Assembly (NCBI GenBank): GCA_031315865.1
Contig: JALDRJ010000002.1
Coordinates: 2,392,001 to 2,456,000 of the forward strand
Origin: Nitrospirales bacterium
Lineage (GTDB): Bacteria > Nitrospirota > Nitrospiria > Nitrospirales > UBA8639
DNA: 64,000 nt
Reading direction: 5' to 3'
Positions 52,566 through 61,390 of the stretch are shown one piece after another. The notes beneath the pieces are model-generated. The model did not search any database and was not told the origin of the DNA. It saw nothing but the letters and a program-made list of their open reading frames with translations. The position numbers and the translations under genes are program-made. Every line of letters starts with the position of its first letter. The first letter of the stretch is position 1.

Positions 52566-53696
52566 ATGAGTATGAACATGTTGGATGAGGAACAATCAGA
52601 TGGTTTGAGAACAATCCTGACGACGCCATTTCGCCTTGGACCCTATGAGGTAAAAAATCGGATTGTCATGGCTCCCTTGACGCGAAACCGGGCAGGGGAG
52701 AGGAATATTCCTCGATCCATGAATGTCGATTACTACGCGCAACGTGCCTCGGCGGGCCTCATCGTCACGGAGGGCACTCAAATTTCTCCGCAGGGTGTTG
52801 GTTATCCCAATACGCCGGGTATTCATACGAAAGAACAGGTGGAAGGATGGAAAAACGTGACTCAGGCGGTCCATCGACGCGGTGGACTTATTTTTCTGCA
52901 ACTGTGGCATGTGGGTCGAATTTCTCATCCGTCGTTGCAAGTCGATGGGGCGCTTCCAGTCGCCCCATCGGCGATCAAGCCCGAAGGAGATGCCTATACG
53001 TATGACGGGCTTCAGCCGTTTGTGACGCCACGTGCATTGCAGACGTATGAAATTCCCGGAATCATCGAGCAATACCGGTATGCCGCTCGACAGGCGATCG
53101 AAGCCGGATTCGATGGTGTCGAGATTCATGCGGCCAATGGCTATCTTCTTGATCAGTTTTTACGCGATGGAACGAATCATCGCAGTGATGACTATGGAGG
53201 CTCGGTGGCGAACCGAGCTCGATTGCTGTTGGAAGTTACAAAAGCCGTAACCGGGGTTTGGGGCCATGAACGGGTCGGCGTGCGAATCTCACCGGTGCAT
53301 ATGTTTAATAGTATGTATGATGCTGATCCAGAAAAGACCTTTGGTTATGTCGTCGAGCAGTTGAATCAATTTGGGTTGGCCTATCTCCATGTCGTTGGAG
53401 GCCGGTATGGTGATGGAGCATACCCTGTGCGCTCTTCACAATCCTTCGATGAAGGCAAGATACGTGCAATATTTAAAGGTTCTTATATCGCGAATGCCGG
53501 CTATGATCGTGCCAGAGCCGTGTCAGCGCTTATTGCCGGTGAAGCCGATTTTATCGCTTTCGGGGCACTATTTATCGCTAATCCTGACTTGCCATTACGG
53601 TTGGAGCTGAACGCGCCGCTGAATGTGCCGGATATTTCGACGTTCTATGGCGGGGATGAGAAAGGGTATACCGATTATCCATTCCTGGTGCGATGA
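52566..53696 (+). CDS. Old yellow enzyme family NAD(P)H:flavin oxidoreductase
   Basis: A 376-residue TIM-barrel FMN enzyme that reduces activated alkenes and related electrophiles. Family marks: KNRIVMAPLTRNRAG near the N-terminus, LWHVGRISHPSLQ, the substrate-binding pair in HAANGYLLDQFLRDGTNHR, and SDDYGGSVANRARLL. Length matches NemA-type reductases. GAAGGAG precedes the ATG at 52566. Nearby TetR regulators and a quinone reductase fit a response to reactive compounds. Confidence 0.94.
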   Translation: MSMNMLDEEQSDGLRTILTTPFRLGPYEVKNRIVMAPLTRNRAGERNIPRSMNVDYYAQRASAGLIVTEGTQISPQGVGYPNTPGIHTKEQVEGWKNVTQAVHRRGGLIFLQLWHVGRISHPSLQVDGALPVAPSAIKPEGDAYTYDGLQPFVTPRALQTYEIPGIIEQYRYAARQAIEAGFDGVEIHAANGYLLDQFLRDGTNHRSDDYGGSVANRARLLLEVTKAVTGVWGHERVGVRISPVHMFNSMYDADPEKTFGYVVEQLNQFGLAYLHVVGGRYGDGAYPVRSSQSFDEGKIRAIFKGSYIANAGYDRARAVSALIAGEADFIAFGALFIANPDLPLRLELNAPLNVPDISTFYGGDEKGYTDYPFLVR

Positions 53697-53843
53697 GGAT
53701 CTGAACCTACATGTCTGAAATTGTGTGGGGATGAGTTCTGTCGTCTCAAGTTTTTTGAATGAATGGTGCCGTGTCTGTCCCACATGCGTCGAGGTCAGGG
53801 GCTCACGGGGAAGATGTCCTTGTTCAGTGTATCCTTTGGCTCC

Positions 53844-53875
53844 CGAACCACCTTGCAGGATGGCAAGGTGGTTCG
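53844..53875 (+). terminator. 12-bp hairpin downstream of the old yellow enzyme gene
   Basis: CGAACCACCTTG pairs perfectly with CAAGGTGGTTCG around an 8-base loop. It lies about 150 bases past the stop and before the convergent parvulin gene. It has no T run, so its efficiency is uncertain. Confidence 0.65.
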
Positions 53876-53984
53876 CATGTAAGTTGCTACATTTTTCAGC
53901 TATCGATATGGAATCATCTGCCTGGCTTTGGGTGAAGAGGATTCCATCGATCTCACACGGTCTTTGATATAGATCGCGTATGGC

Positions 53985-54263
53985 TTAGGTGCGACTGGTG
54001 ATTTCTAGGAGATGGTACCCGAATTGGGTTTTGACGGGGCCATGGACTTTGCCGACTTCCTCATTGAAAACTACTTTATCGAATTCTGGGACCATCTGGC
54101 CGGGCCCAAACTCTCCGAGATCTCCACCTTGTTTCCCTGATGGGCATGTAGAATGTTCTTTCGCCAATGCGGCAAAGTCAGCACCACCTTCGATCTGTGT
54201 TTTTAAATTTTCACAAGCTTCATTCGTTGACACGAGAATGTGACGGGCGCGTGCTTTGGCCAT
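53985..54263 (-). CDS. Parvulin-type peptidyl-prolyl isomerase
   Basis: A 92-residue single-domain rotamase (PpiC type), catalysing cis-trans isomerisation of prolyl bonds. The motifs ARHILVSTNEACE, FAALAKEHSTCPSGKQGGDLGEFGPGQMVPEFD and VKTQFGYHLLEI (in pieces) are characteristic. No signal peptide, so cytosolic. AAGGAG precedes the ATG. Confidence 0.93.
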   Translation of the reverse strand: MAKARARHILVSTNEACENLKTQIEGGADFAALAKEHSTCPSGKQGGDLGEFGPGQMVPEFDKVVFNEEVGKVHGPVKTQFGYHLLEITSRT

Positions 54264-54519
54264 AGCTGATCTCCTTATTAAGTTGAAATTGATTGATGGC
54301 CAGTTATCGCACGATTCGTAAAGTGATGTCTACTGTTGCCGCCTTGCAAAGGGAAACGATTGTGAGCCATATTTCGTCCATATTTTCAATGATAACCGCT
54401 ATACCTATGTAACGCTATGAGTGTTTCCGCGACAAAGCCTTATTGATCACATAATCGTACAATGGTTTACACCAATTCATTAATTCATTCTGGGAATAAC
54501 CCACAAAGGAGGAGTGCTC

Positions 54520-54900
54520 ATGTCACAGCGTTTGCAGGAATTACACGCACAGGTGGTCGAATATCTAAAACAGGGAAAATTTGTCGAAGGCATTGAAGAT
54601 TTTTATGCTGAAGAGGCCTCGGCGCAAGAAAACACGAATCCTCCGACGGTGGGTCGCGCTACGTTGCTCAAGAATGAACGCGAGTTCCTCACAAAAGTGA
54701 CGGCCTATCACGGCATCGAAATCTTAGCGACGGCTATCGATGATCAAGGAGGAGGAAACGGGGTGGTGTTCTACGAAGCGGTCATGCAATGGGATCAGAA
54801 GGACAAAGGCCATGTTTCGGTTAATCAAGTAGTCATCGAGCGATGGAAAAACGGAAAAATCCTCAATATCCGATTCTACGGTAATTTCGATCCTTCCTGA
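54520..54900 (+). CDS. SnoaL-like protein
   Basis: A 126-residue protein of the SnoaL/NTF2-like fold group. The N-terminal helix LQELHAQVVEYLKQGKFVEGIEDFYAEEAS is followed by a strand-rich half with ERWKNGKILNIRFYG. These folds can be enzymes or ligand binders; no catalytic set is clear. The ATG at 54520 has AAGGAGG about 7 bases upstream; the frame could begin at a GTG (54514) but less well. Confidence 0.8.
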   Translation: MSQRLQELHAQVVEYLKQGKFVEGIEDFYAEEASAQENTNPPTVGRATLLKNEREFLTKVTAYHGIEILATAIDDQGGGNGVVFYEAVMQWDQKDKGHVSVNQVVIERWKNGKILNIRFYGNFDPS

Positions 54901-55046
54901 TACAGAAGGCATCATGGAGATACCAACGTGTTCTTCTGGCGGGCAATTTCGCTGAGGAAGCAATAGCCAAACAGAGTGAAAAGATCTCAAGTTGGATGCG
55001 ATCAAGGGGTACTGAACATCAAAAAAATCCGCACGATTCCGATAAA

Positions 55047-55414
55047 GGGAGTGTTGAATAATGAAGGTATCAAAGGCCATATTCTGTCAGAAAGACGTTG
55101 TACGGCAGCGTCGGGGCGGTTCAAAAAAGTCCGTTCAGCAAGGCCGCAGGCATTTTGACGCGCGGAGCGTACTGGCTCGAGCCGATTCAAGGATTCACCA
55201 AGGAGTTATCGTCGTACTTCGCAAAGAGTGTACCCTTGCGTACTGAAGTCTGTCAGGGATGCGCTCTCGACGTGAGCACGGCACTCTCGCGAATCGGCCA
55301 CACATTGGGTTGCCTCTTGTGTTGATCCTTGTGCTGAAATCATTCTCACTCACCACATGGGGTTCAAGCGGCGAGAGGCCGAGAACGCCGCTGGCGGATT
55401 TTTTCAACGGCCCC
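55047..55414 (+). repeat. MITE-like dispersed repeat, copy 3
   Basis: About 368 bp, in the opposite orientation to copies 1 and 2. The left end is GGGAGTGTTGAATAATG; the right end read inward is GGGGCCGTTGAAAAAATCC. Flanks ATAAA and ATAAG (55042-55046, 55415-55419) may be a 5-bp target duplication. The core 55111-55283 matches copy 2 at 172 of 173 bases. About 85 extra bases between core and right end are missing from copy 2. Confidence 0.85.
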
Positions 55415-55522
55415 ATAAGATATACGACATGAAACGACAGACTTTAGCAGCGTAACGATGGCCTCGACTGGTGATGAATAAAATCACTGGACTGGTCATC
55501 GCGCAGTCATTAGAGTACTGAC

Positions 55523-55945
55523 ATGATTCAACCTTGGAAGAAGCTCTTGTGGCTGTGGATCATCGTAGTGATTGGTGTGACTACTTCACCCTGGGACCAG
55601 ATTGTCACGCATACTCATTTCGATAAGATTAACTGGATCCCTTTGTACGGGCATGCGTTCTCGATCAGCGATATCATCGGCAACATTCTTTTGTTCGCGC
55701 CAGTCGGATGGTTCTATGTCAACTCGCGTCCTGACCTGAAAAAGCGTCGGGTTCTGATCAATATCTTTGTGATCAGCGCCTGTCTGTCATTATTTGCCGA
55801 ATGTTCTCAAATATTCATCCACACCCGGTATCCTGCGACTGCCGATTGGCTGTGTAATACGGCCGGAGGCATACTTGGTGGTCTCGTTGCCATCACACGG
55901 AAGGAGGCAAGACAAAAGGAAAAAGAGATTTCATGGAGCGCCTGA
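55523..55945 (+). CDS. VanZ-like membrane protein
   Basis: A 140-residue protein with about four membrane helices. The VanZ motif set is visible: ISDIIGNILLFAPVGWF and ECSQIFIHTRYPATADWLCN followed by a Gly-rich helix. VanZ of enterococci gives low-level teicoplanin resistance by an unknown route; most relatives have no known function. It converges with the xylanase gene, whose stop lies 20 bases away. Confidence 0.88.
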   Translation: MIQPWKKLLWLWIIVVIGVTTSPWDQIVTHTHFDKINWIPLYGHAFSISDIIGNILLFAPVGWFYVNSRPDLKKRRVLINIFVISACLSLFAECSQIFIHTRYPATADWLCNTAGGILGGLVAITRKEARQKEKEISWSA

Positions 55946-55965
55946 GGAGTGAAAAAGGTTCCTCA

Positions 55966-57432
55966 TCATTCCTCGAATCGAACCCAGTCGAAATGGCCGG
56001 CCCCACGATCGCCTTTGAAGACAACGTAGACGGTATGGCGTCCTGATCCACCGGTAATCGTCGCCGTTTTGTCTCGAAACACGTCCCAACCACCGGTAGG
56101 GACGATAGGGATTTTCGCAATTTCGACGCCAGAAGGACTATCCAATCGAACCTCTGCACGCCAATTACCGGGTTGCAGCTGGCCGTTTCCGTATCGTATT
56201 CGCAATTTGGCAAATCCATTCTTCAGGTCGACGTTATTGAATTGTATCCAGTCCCCGTTGTCCACGTTAAAGACGATCGCTCCATCTGTATCGACACCGT
56301 GAGCGTCATCGAATGATCCTGCCGGCAATGTGACAGTTTGGGGGAAGTATTGGGGTTCGCTTACGAGCGCCTCTGAAATCGCCGTGTACGACAGCTTTTT
56401 CCCCCAGTTTTTATCGTAGATCAGACCACAGCAATGGCCTGGGAAGTGACTATCGATCCATGAATACTTATCTGTGAAGCCCCACATCTGAATACTTTTT
56501 ACGGTCTTTTGAGACAAGAGGCGAAGGAAAATATCTCTATACAAACTAGCCTGTCGCTGCAACTTAGCGGTGGTAACGGGCGTATGAATGGCAACATCGA
56601 GTTCCGTGATAAACAGTGCAAGGCCGAGATCTGAAAAGCGTTGTAAATTCTCGCTGAAACTCTCGAAATCAAGGCCGTCGTGTACCGATAGATGCATCTG
56701 GAACCCAATGCCGTCTAACGGTACGCCACGTTCTAGCAGCTGTTTAGTAAGGTTGTAGAGTTTTGTGGATTTCCGGTTGATCGTGGCAACATTGTAGTCA
56801 TTGATCAGGAGTTTTGCGCTGGGATCTGCTTGACGGGCCCGACGCAATGCAAGCTCAATGTACTCTTCGCCGATTCGATCGTGCCAGACTGTGTGGCGCA
56901 GCTTGCCTTTGCCAGTGATCGGTTCGTTGACCACATCCCAAATCTTGATTCGCCCTTTATAGTGGCCCATCACCGTATCAATATGATGGTTCATGATGGC
57001 GATCATGTCTGATCGTGGCAAGGGGCTCTCAAGCAGCCACTCGGGAAGCGAACGATGCCAAATCAACGTATGCCCATGTACCGCGATGTCATGTTGTTCA
57101 GCAAACCGTACATGCCGGTCCGCGGCTGCAAACGTGAACACGTCACGCTGTGGCTGGATATGACGGAACTTTAATTGGTTTTCAGGTGTGACGATATTAA
57201 ACTCCCGCGTATACATTTCCTGGTAACGCGATGCGTCATCAAGCAACCAAAAATTATCTGCAGTGATCGAACCGATAGACACTTGCCGGTTTGCTCCAAG
57301 TGAGAATAATCCCGGTTTTCCAGCCTGCTTCATTTCCTGGGACTGGACCGGAGTCATGCACCATGGGGCCATTGATAGATACAGGCTCATAAATAGTACG
57401 GCACGCTTTTGAATGGACATCACGATGTTCAT
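55966..57432 (-). CDS. Secreted endo-beta-1,4-xylanase (GH10) with C-terminal CBM
   Basis: A 488-residue secreted glycoside hydrolase. A signal peptide (KRAVLFMSLYLSMAPWCMTPVQSQ) precedes a GH10 barrel with GHTLIWHRSLPEWLL, the acid/base E170 in WDVVNEP and nucleophile E277 in LFITELDVA, spaced 107 residues apart as expected. From about residue 370 a beta-sandwich resembling CBM6/CBM36 follows. I start at the ATG at 57432, because longer frames overlap the neighbouring methyltransferase gene; no ribosome binding site is clear. It is an unexpected enzyme for a nitrite oxidiser, so recent transfer is possible. Confidence 0.88.
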   Translation of the reverse strand: MNIVMSIQKRAVLFMSLYLSMAPWCMTPVQSQEMKQAGKPGLFSLGANRQVSIGSITADNFWLLDDASRYQEMYTREFNIVTPENQLKFRHIQPQRDVFTFAAADRHVRFAEQHDIAVHGHTLIWHRSLPEWLLESPLPRSDMIAIMNHHIDTVMGHYKGRIKIWDVVNEPITGKGKLRHTVWHDRIGEEYIELALRRARQADPSAKLLINDYNVATINRKSTKLYNLTKQLLERGVPLDGIGFQMHLSVHDGLDFESFSENLQRFSDLGLALFITELDVAIHTPVTTAKLQRQASLYRDIFLRLLSQKTVKSIQMWGFTDKYSWIDSHFPGHCCGLIYDKNWGKKLSYTAISEALVSEPQYFPQTVTLPAGSFDDAHGVDTDGAIVFNVDNGDWIQFNNVDLKNGFAKLRIRYGNGQLQPGNWRAEVRLDSPSGVEIAKIPIVPTGGWDVFRDKTATITGGSGRHTVYVVFKGDRGAGHFDWVRFEE

Positions 57433-57550
57433 CTTTGGCTTGGTGAAACGCCTGGAGGGTTCTTCTGCGAAAAGAAGCCTTTGTTCTTTGTAACATAAAA
57501 ATTGTGGTCGTTCGAATATGGTTTGCTGTTTCATATATTTCGGCTTCTGT

Positions 57551-58162
57551 CTACTTCGCCGTTCCCCAATACTGATAAGCGGCAAATTTCGGGCCTTGTA
57601 TGTACTCGGCGTTCATCGTATGGATCGTAAAGCCTCCCGCCTCGATATACTGAGGAATAGGACGATCCAGATGACAGCCGCCTGCGAGCTTTTTCCATAG
57701 GGGAGTGAGCCGTTTCTGCCATCGACGTACCCCTGCATCCGGAGATAACCCATGCTCGCAAAAGATGAGTGTGCCGTCAGGCTTTAAGACGCGTCGCATG
57801 TGCTGTAAGGCTGTTCGCCAATCGGGAATCGTACATAATGTATACGTGAGCAGTACCGTATCGACACTTCCGTTGTGAAGAGGAATGCTCTCTCCCGGCA
57901 GATCCAACCAGCGGATGTCAATCGGCGTCGTGCACAGGCGAGGCTGCGCCTTTTTCCTCATGCCTGCCGAGGGTTCCAGGCCCCACACGATTTCCACTTT
58001 TTCTCTATCATAAAAGGGGATATTCAGGCCGGATCCCATCCCAACCTCCAGCACTCGACCCTCGGCTAATGGCACGACCTTTTTTCGCTGATCCTGAATG
58101 ACTTCAAGCCCGCAAGCGCAGTGTAAAAGGTGAGGCAAACAGTACTCTTCATACATGCTCAT
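57551..58162 (-). CDS. SAM-dependent methyltransferase, UbiE/METTL7-like
   Basis: A 203-residue class I methyltransferase. The SAM motif VLEVGMGSGLNIPFY is followed by an acidic loop WGLEPSAGM, LLTYTLCTIPDW and a C-terminal strand pair. It resembles small lipid or thiol methyltransferases of the METTL7/UbiE group; the substrate cannot be told. It is divergent from mgtE. Confidence 0.87.
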   Translation of the reverse strand: MSMYEEYCLPHLLHCACGLEVIQDQRKKVVPLAEGRVLEVGMGSGLNIPFYDREKVEIVWGLEPSAGMRKKAQPRLCTTPIDIRWLDLPGESIPLHNGSVDTVLLTYTLCTIPDWRTALQHMRRVLKPDGTLIFCEHGLSPDAGVRRWQKRLTPLWKKLAGGCHLDRPIPQYIEAGGFTIHTMNAEYIQGPKFAAYQYWGTAK

Positions 58163-58249
58163 GACAATAAAAGCCTTGTGAAACGTCGGAAGATATCACC
58201 TCATAGTTCTGATGCGTAGTCAAAAAATGTGAAAAGGTCACTCATATTA

Positions 58250-58276
58250 TTGACAAGTCGAGTATGAGTCTATACT
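58250..58276 (+). promoter_or_regulatory. mgtE promoter, predicted leaderless start
   Basis: A perfect -35 TTGACA (58250-58255) and -10 TATACT (58271-58276), with a short 15-base spacer. Seven bases after the -10 lies the mgtE ATG at 58283, so the transcript may begin at the start codon. No Shine-Dalgarno sequence precedes the ATG. Confidence 0.55.
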
Positions 58277-58282
58277 GCTAGT

Positions 58283-59746
58283 ATGACAGCAATTCTTAAA
58301 GGACTTGGATTGATCAATTCTACCATGGCCCATGCTCAATCAACCGAAGCACAGGTGACTTCTGTCGCTCGACGGAAGGATACGGCAATCCCTCCTAAAC
58401 GTGATTTGCTCGTGATCGCCGCGAGACGGTTGTTTCATCGTCAAGCTCTCCGCCATCTCACCAATATGCTGAGTCGTTTGCATTCTGCCGATGCGGCGTA
58501 TGTGATCCAACATCTGGACTCTCCTGAGGGACAGGTCATGGCCTTCGATTGCCTTCCGAATGACGAGCTTCGGGGGCAGGTCCTGAGTGAACTGGATGAG
58601 AAGACTCGCGAACATATCGCTAATAGCCTTTCACCATCGCGCATCCTTCAGATTCTGAAATCTTTAGGGACTGATGACGTCGCTGATGTCCTGGGCGGCC
58701 TGCCCGAGGAACAACGAGTTCAAGTGCTTGCGCTGATGGATCAGGAAGATTCAGCAGAGGTGAAGGATCTGTTGCAGTACGAGGAGGGCACGGCGGGCAG
58801 TATCATGACTACGGAGGTGCTGTCGCTGCCTCAGGACGTGACCGCGGCAGAGGCGATTCGCCATCTCCAAGAAGAAACCGATGCCGAGACTGCGTTCTAT
58901 ATTTACGTCACGGATAAAGATAACCGGTTGACCGGCGTGTTGTCGTTGCGGCGACTGCTCATGGATCCGCCATCCACCCCGCTTGAGGCGATGATGACTC
59001 GACATACGGTCAGCGTGACCCCGGACATGGATCAAGAAGAAGTGGCCCGTCTGGTCGCCGCCTACAATCTCTTAGCCATTCCCGTCGTCGATCAGAATAA
59101 AGCCTTGCTTGGCATCATTACTGTTGATGATGTCGTCGATGTCATGAGTGAGGAAGCGACGGAAGACATGTTGATTATGGCGGGGGCTCCGGACGAAGGC
59201 GCGTTTTTGTATTCTTCCGTGCCCAGTGCGGCGCGCGCACGCTTTCCCTGGCTGTTCACGAATCTTCTTGGGACTTTTTTGTCGGGAGCATTACTCTGGT
59301 ATTTTCGTTTCACGCTTCAAGAAGCGGTCGCCCTGGTCAGTTTTATTCCGGTCATTTCTGCGATGGGAGGGAATGTCGGATTGCAGACCTCGATGCTGGT
59401 CGTCAGGGGGCTGGCGGTGGGACAGATTGGGCCGGGCGATCTTTGGGCGGTGTGGAGACATGAATTGGCGATTGGGCTCTGTCTTGGCCTTGTGTCCGGT
59501 CTACTCGTGATGGTCGTTGGCTGGCTGTGGCAGGGACATACCATGTTAGGAGTGGTGGTCGGGGTCTCCCTCTTGCTGGCTTTTTTGGTCTCGACCAGCT
59601 TGGCCTCGATGCTGCCGATTGTGTTTAATCGGTTCCAAATCGATCCTGCCGTGGCTGCGGGTCCGTTCGTTTCGACGACGATGGATATCGTAGGAATTGC
59701 GATCTACCTGACGCTCGCCACGTCTCTGTTGACCTATCTGGTGTAA
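58283..59746 (+). CDS. mgtE: Magnesium transporter MgtE
   Basis: A 487-residue inner-membrane Mg2+ channel. Order of parts: an N-terminal MgtE_N helical domain (LSELDEKTREHIANSL onwards, about residues 60-160), a CBS pair (TTEVLSLPQDVTAAEAI, then VSVTPDMDQEEVARLV) and a C-terminal membrane domain with PVISAMGGNVGLQTS, the pore-lining signature. Start at 58283 is the first ATG, likely leaderless. The first 35 residues are extra. Confidence 0.94.
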   Translation: MTAILKGLGLINSTMAHAQSTEAQVTSVARRKDTAIPPKRDLLVIAARRLFHRQALRHLTNMLSRLHSADAAYVIQHLDSPEGQVMAFDCLPNDELRGQVLSELDEKTREHIANSLSPSRILQILKSLGTDDVADVLGGLPEEQRVQVLALMDQEDSAEVKDLLQYEEGTAGSIMTTEVLSLPQDVTAAEAIRHLQEETDAETAFYIYVTDKDNRLTGVLSLRRLLMDPPSTPLEAMMTRHTVSVTPDMDQEEVARLVAAYNLLAIPVVDQNKALLGIITVDDVVDVMSEEATEDMLIMAGAPDEGAFLYSSVPSAARARFPWLFTNLLGTFLSGALLWYFRFTLQEAVALVSFIPVISAMGGNVGLQTSMLVVRGLAVGQIGPGDLWAVWRHELAIGLCLGLVSGLLVMVVGWLWQGHTMLGVVVGVSLLLAFLVSTSLASMLPIVFNRFQIDPAVAAGPFVSTTMDIVGIAIYLTLATSLLTYLV

Positions 59747-59804
59747 TGTACCTTAGAAGCGGAGGACGGTGACTGGCTGGCCTGAATGAAAGAAGAGAGG
59801 ATCG

Positions 59805-60077
59805 TCAAAACAAACGATGCCGGAAGATTACTCGCTCCCAAGGACGGATCTTTCGTACCAGAGGCGTATTCGCATCGATTCTATTCCGTTTACCACGGCG
59901 AGTTTCGACTTCGATCGTATCGTCATCGAAGACTCTGACCACCTTCCAGAATTTGTCAATGACATAAGAATAGGTATCACCATGTTGGGCGGGAGAAACG
60001 GCCTTGGCGTGAGGACTCGGATGGGAAGAAGTCTTGTATTTTGAAAAAATCACAAAATCTCCGGCCTTAATCGCCAT
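59805..60077 (-). CDS. Hypothetical protein, possibly SH3-like
   Basis: A 90-residue protein I do not recognise. AIKAGDFVIF opens a strand-rich sequence with VVRVFDDDTIEVETRRGKRNRI, reminiscent of KOW/SH3-like barrels. AGGAGGA lies 6 bases upstream of the ATG at 60077. A longer in-frame start at 60146 is not supported. Confidence 0.72.
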   Translation of the reverse strand: MAIKAGDFVIFSKYKTSSHPSPHAKAVSPAQHGDTYSYVIDKFWKVVRVFDDDTIEVETRRGKRNRIDANTPLVRKIRPWERVIFRHRLF

Positions 60078-60428
60078 GCCTTCTCCTCCTTCGACTACTG
60101 TAATACCATATATGGGCGTGCCAGGCGCAAGTGCTGTGTACCCCATACAATCAATAGTGTATCTCTTTTTCTTGTATTTTCAAGTGGTTTGCCATCCATG
60201 GGTGTAGCCTATGGTGGGCCTTCATGATTGTGGTTCGGTCTATTTAGACGGAAAGTTTAGAGCCGGTTCACGCAATTTCGGTCCATTTCCAATTCCAGGA
60301 TTTCCTTAAGTGCCAGCCCATCCGTCTTAGTTGTGCCAGCCTGATTGGCTACGTAATTATGCTGTTTTTGTCCAAAACTGCCTTTCTGAAGCTGTGATGA
60401 GGGAGTATGACGTTGCAATGATCGGAAC
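60078..60428. other. Intergenic region upstream of arsR
   Basis: About 350 bases between divergent genes with no convincing coding frame. The arsR-proximal end holds the promoter at 60429-60457. Confidence 0.5.
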
Positions 60429-60457
60429 TTGACCTTACTCTATATTTCCATTATTCT
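60429..60457 (+). promoter_or_regulatory. arsR promoter, predicted leaderless start
   Basis: -35 TTGACC (60429-60434) and -10 TATTCT (60452-60457) have the optimal 17-base spacer. The arsR ATG is at 60464, seven bases after the -10 and without a Shine-Dalgarno sequence, so the mRNA may be leaderless. Confidence 0.55.
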
Positions 60458-60463
60458 GGACAT

Positions 60464-60838
60464 ATGGATATACAGGAAGCAATCATTGCCTTCGACGCGC
60501 TGTCTCAAGAAACCCGTTTACGGGTGTTTCGCCTGCTGGTCGAACAAGGCCGTGATGGGATGCCTGCCGGAGCGTTAAGTGTGGCGCTCGGTATTCCGCA
60601 TAATACGCTCTCATTTCATCTATCCCACATGAATAACGCGCGGCTGGTGAGCTCACGCCGTCAGGGGCGTTCGATTATTTACAGCGCTCACTTCGAGTTT
60701 TTTACCGATCTTATCCGATTCATGGTCGAGGACTGTTGCCGGAACGAGTTTGCCAGCATTCGGCATGATCAAAAGAAGCAATGCAGTATCATCGAACTGG
60801 CCCAATGCTGCCCCCCTACACGAAAGGAACAGGCCTGA
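60464..60838 (+). CDS. arsR: ArsR family transcriptional repressor
   Basis: A 124-residue winged-helix repressor. SQETRLRVFRLLVEQG opens the DNA-binding domain, followed by the recognition region IPHNTLSFHLSHM. A C-terminal cysteine cluster (EDCCRNEF, KKQCSI, AQCCPP) is the likely arsenite-binding site, unlike the CxC-helix type of E. coli ArsR. It heads an arsR-arsC-acr3 operon. Confidence 0.9.
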   Translation: MDIQEAIIAFDALSQETRLRVFRLLVEQGRDGMPAGALSVALGIPHNTLSFHLSHMNNARLVSSRRQGRSIIYSAHFEFFTDLIRFMVEDCCRNEFASIRHDQKKQCSIIELAQCCPPTRKEQA

Positions 60839-60858
60839 CTCTGGAAGGACTGCTGTGC

Positions 60859-61350
60859 ATGATGAGTTCGAACCCATTGAATGTTTTGTTTCTCTGCACC
60901 GGCAATTCGGCTCGAAGCATCATGGCGGAGGCGATTCTTCAAAAATTAGGGCATCCGCGTTTTGCTGCCTTTAGTGCTGGCAGTCATCCGACCGGCAACG
61001 TTCATCCGTTGACGATCGAGCTGCTGAACATTCGCCAGCATCCCACGCATGTACTTCGCAGTAAAAGTTGGCTGGAGTTTTCCCGCGAGAACGCTCCGTC
61101 ATTGGACCTTGTCATTACGGTGTGCGATCGGGCTGCCGCCGGGTCTTGCCCACTATGGTCCGGGCCAGTGACGAAAGCGCATTGGAGCATTGAAGATCCT
61201 GCGGCCGCTCTGGGAAATCATGACGATCGGTTGCGGGCGTTTGCCGATGTGTACCGTACATTGGAACGGCACATTCAACAGCTCATCAAGCTGCCGTCCT
61301 GGCCTGTGGACGCAGAGACACTGAACGTTCACCTGCAACCTATTGTCTAG
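60859..61350 (+). CDS. arsC: Arsenate reductase (low-molecular-weight phosphatase type)
   Basis: A 163-residue arsenate reductase of the thioredoxin-coupled family. The P-loop LCTGNSARSIMAEA has the catalytic Cys in CX5R. A second Cys pair in TVCDRAAAGSCPLW would relay the disulfide to thioredoxin. GGAAGGA lies about 9 bases upstream of the ATG pair at 60859/60862. It begins 20 bases after arsR. Confidence 0.92.
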   Translation: MMSSNPLNVLFLCTGNSARSIMAEAILQKLGHPRFAAFSAGSHPTGNVHPLTIELLNIRQHPTHVLRSKSWLEFSRENAPSLDLVITVCDRAAAGSCPLWSGPVTKAHWSIEDPAAALGNHDDRLRAFADVYRTLERHIQQLIKLPSWPVDAETLNVHLQPIV

Positions 61351-61390
61351 AGAGTCGAGTGACCGGAGAATCGAGTGAAGAGAACAGGGT

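Noticed and set aside
17286-55325. Short open frames inside the three repeat copies (17286-17531, 34471-34812, 55098-55325)
   Set aside because: The frame is conserved, but so is the DNA; no ribosome binding site is seen. I describe it as part of the repeat rather than a gene.
57433-57585. Longer start for the xylanase
   Set aside because: It would overlap the end of the methyltransferase gene and place the signal peptide far from the N-terminus.
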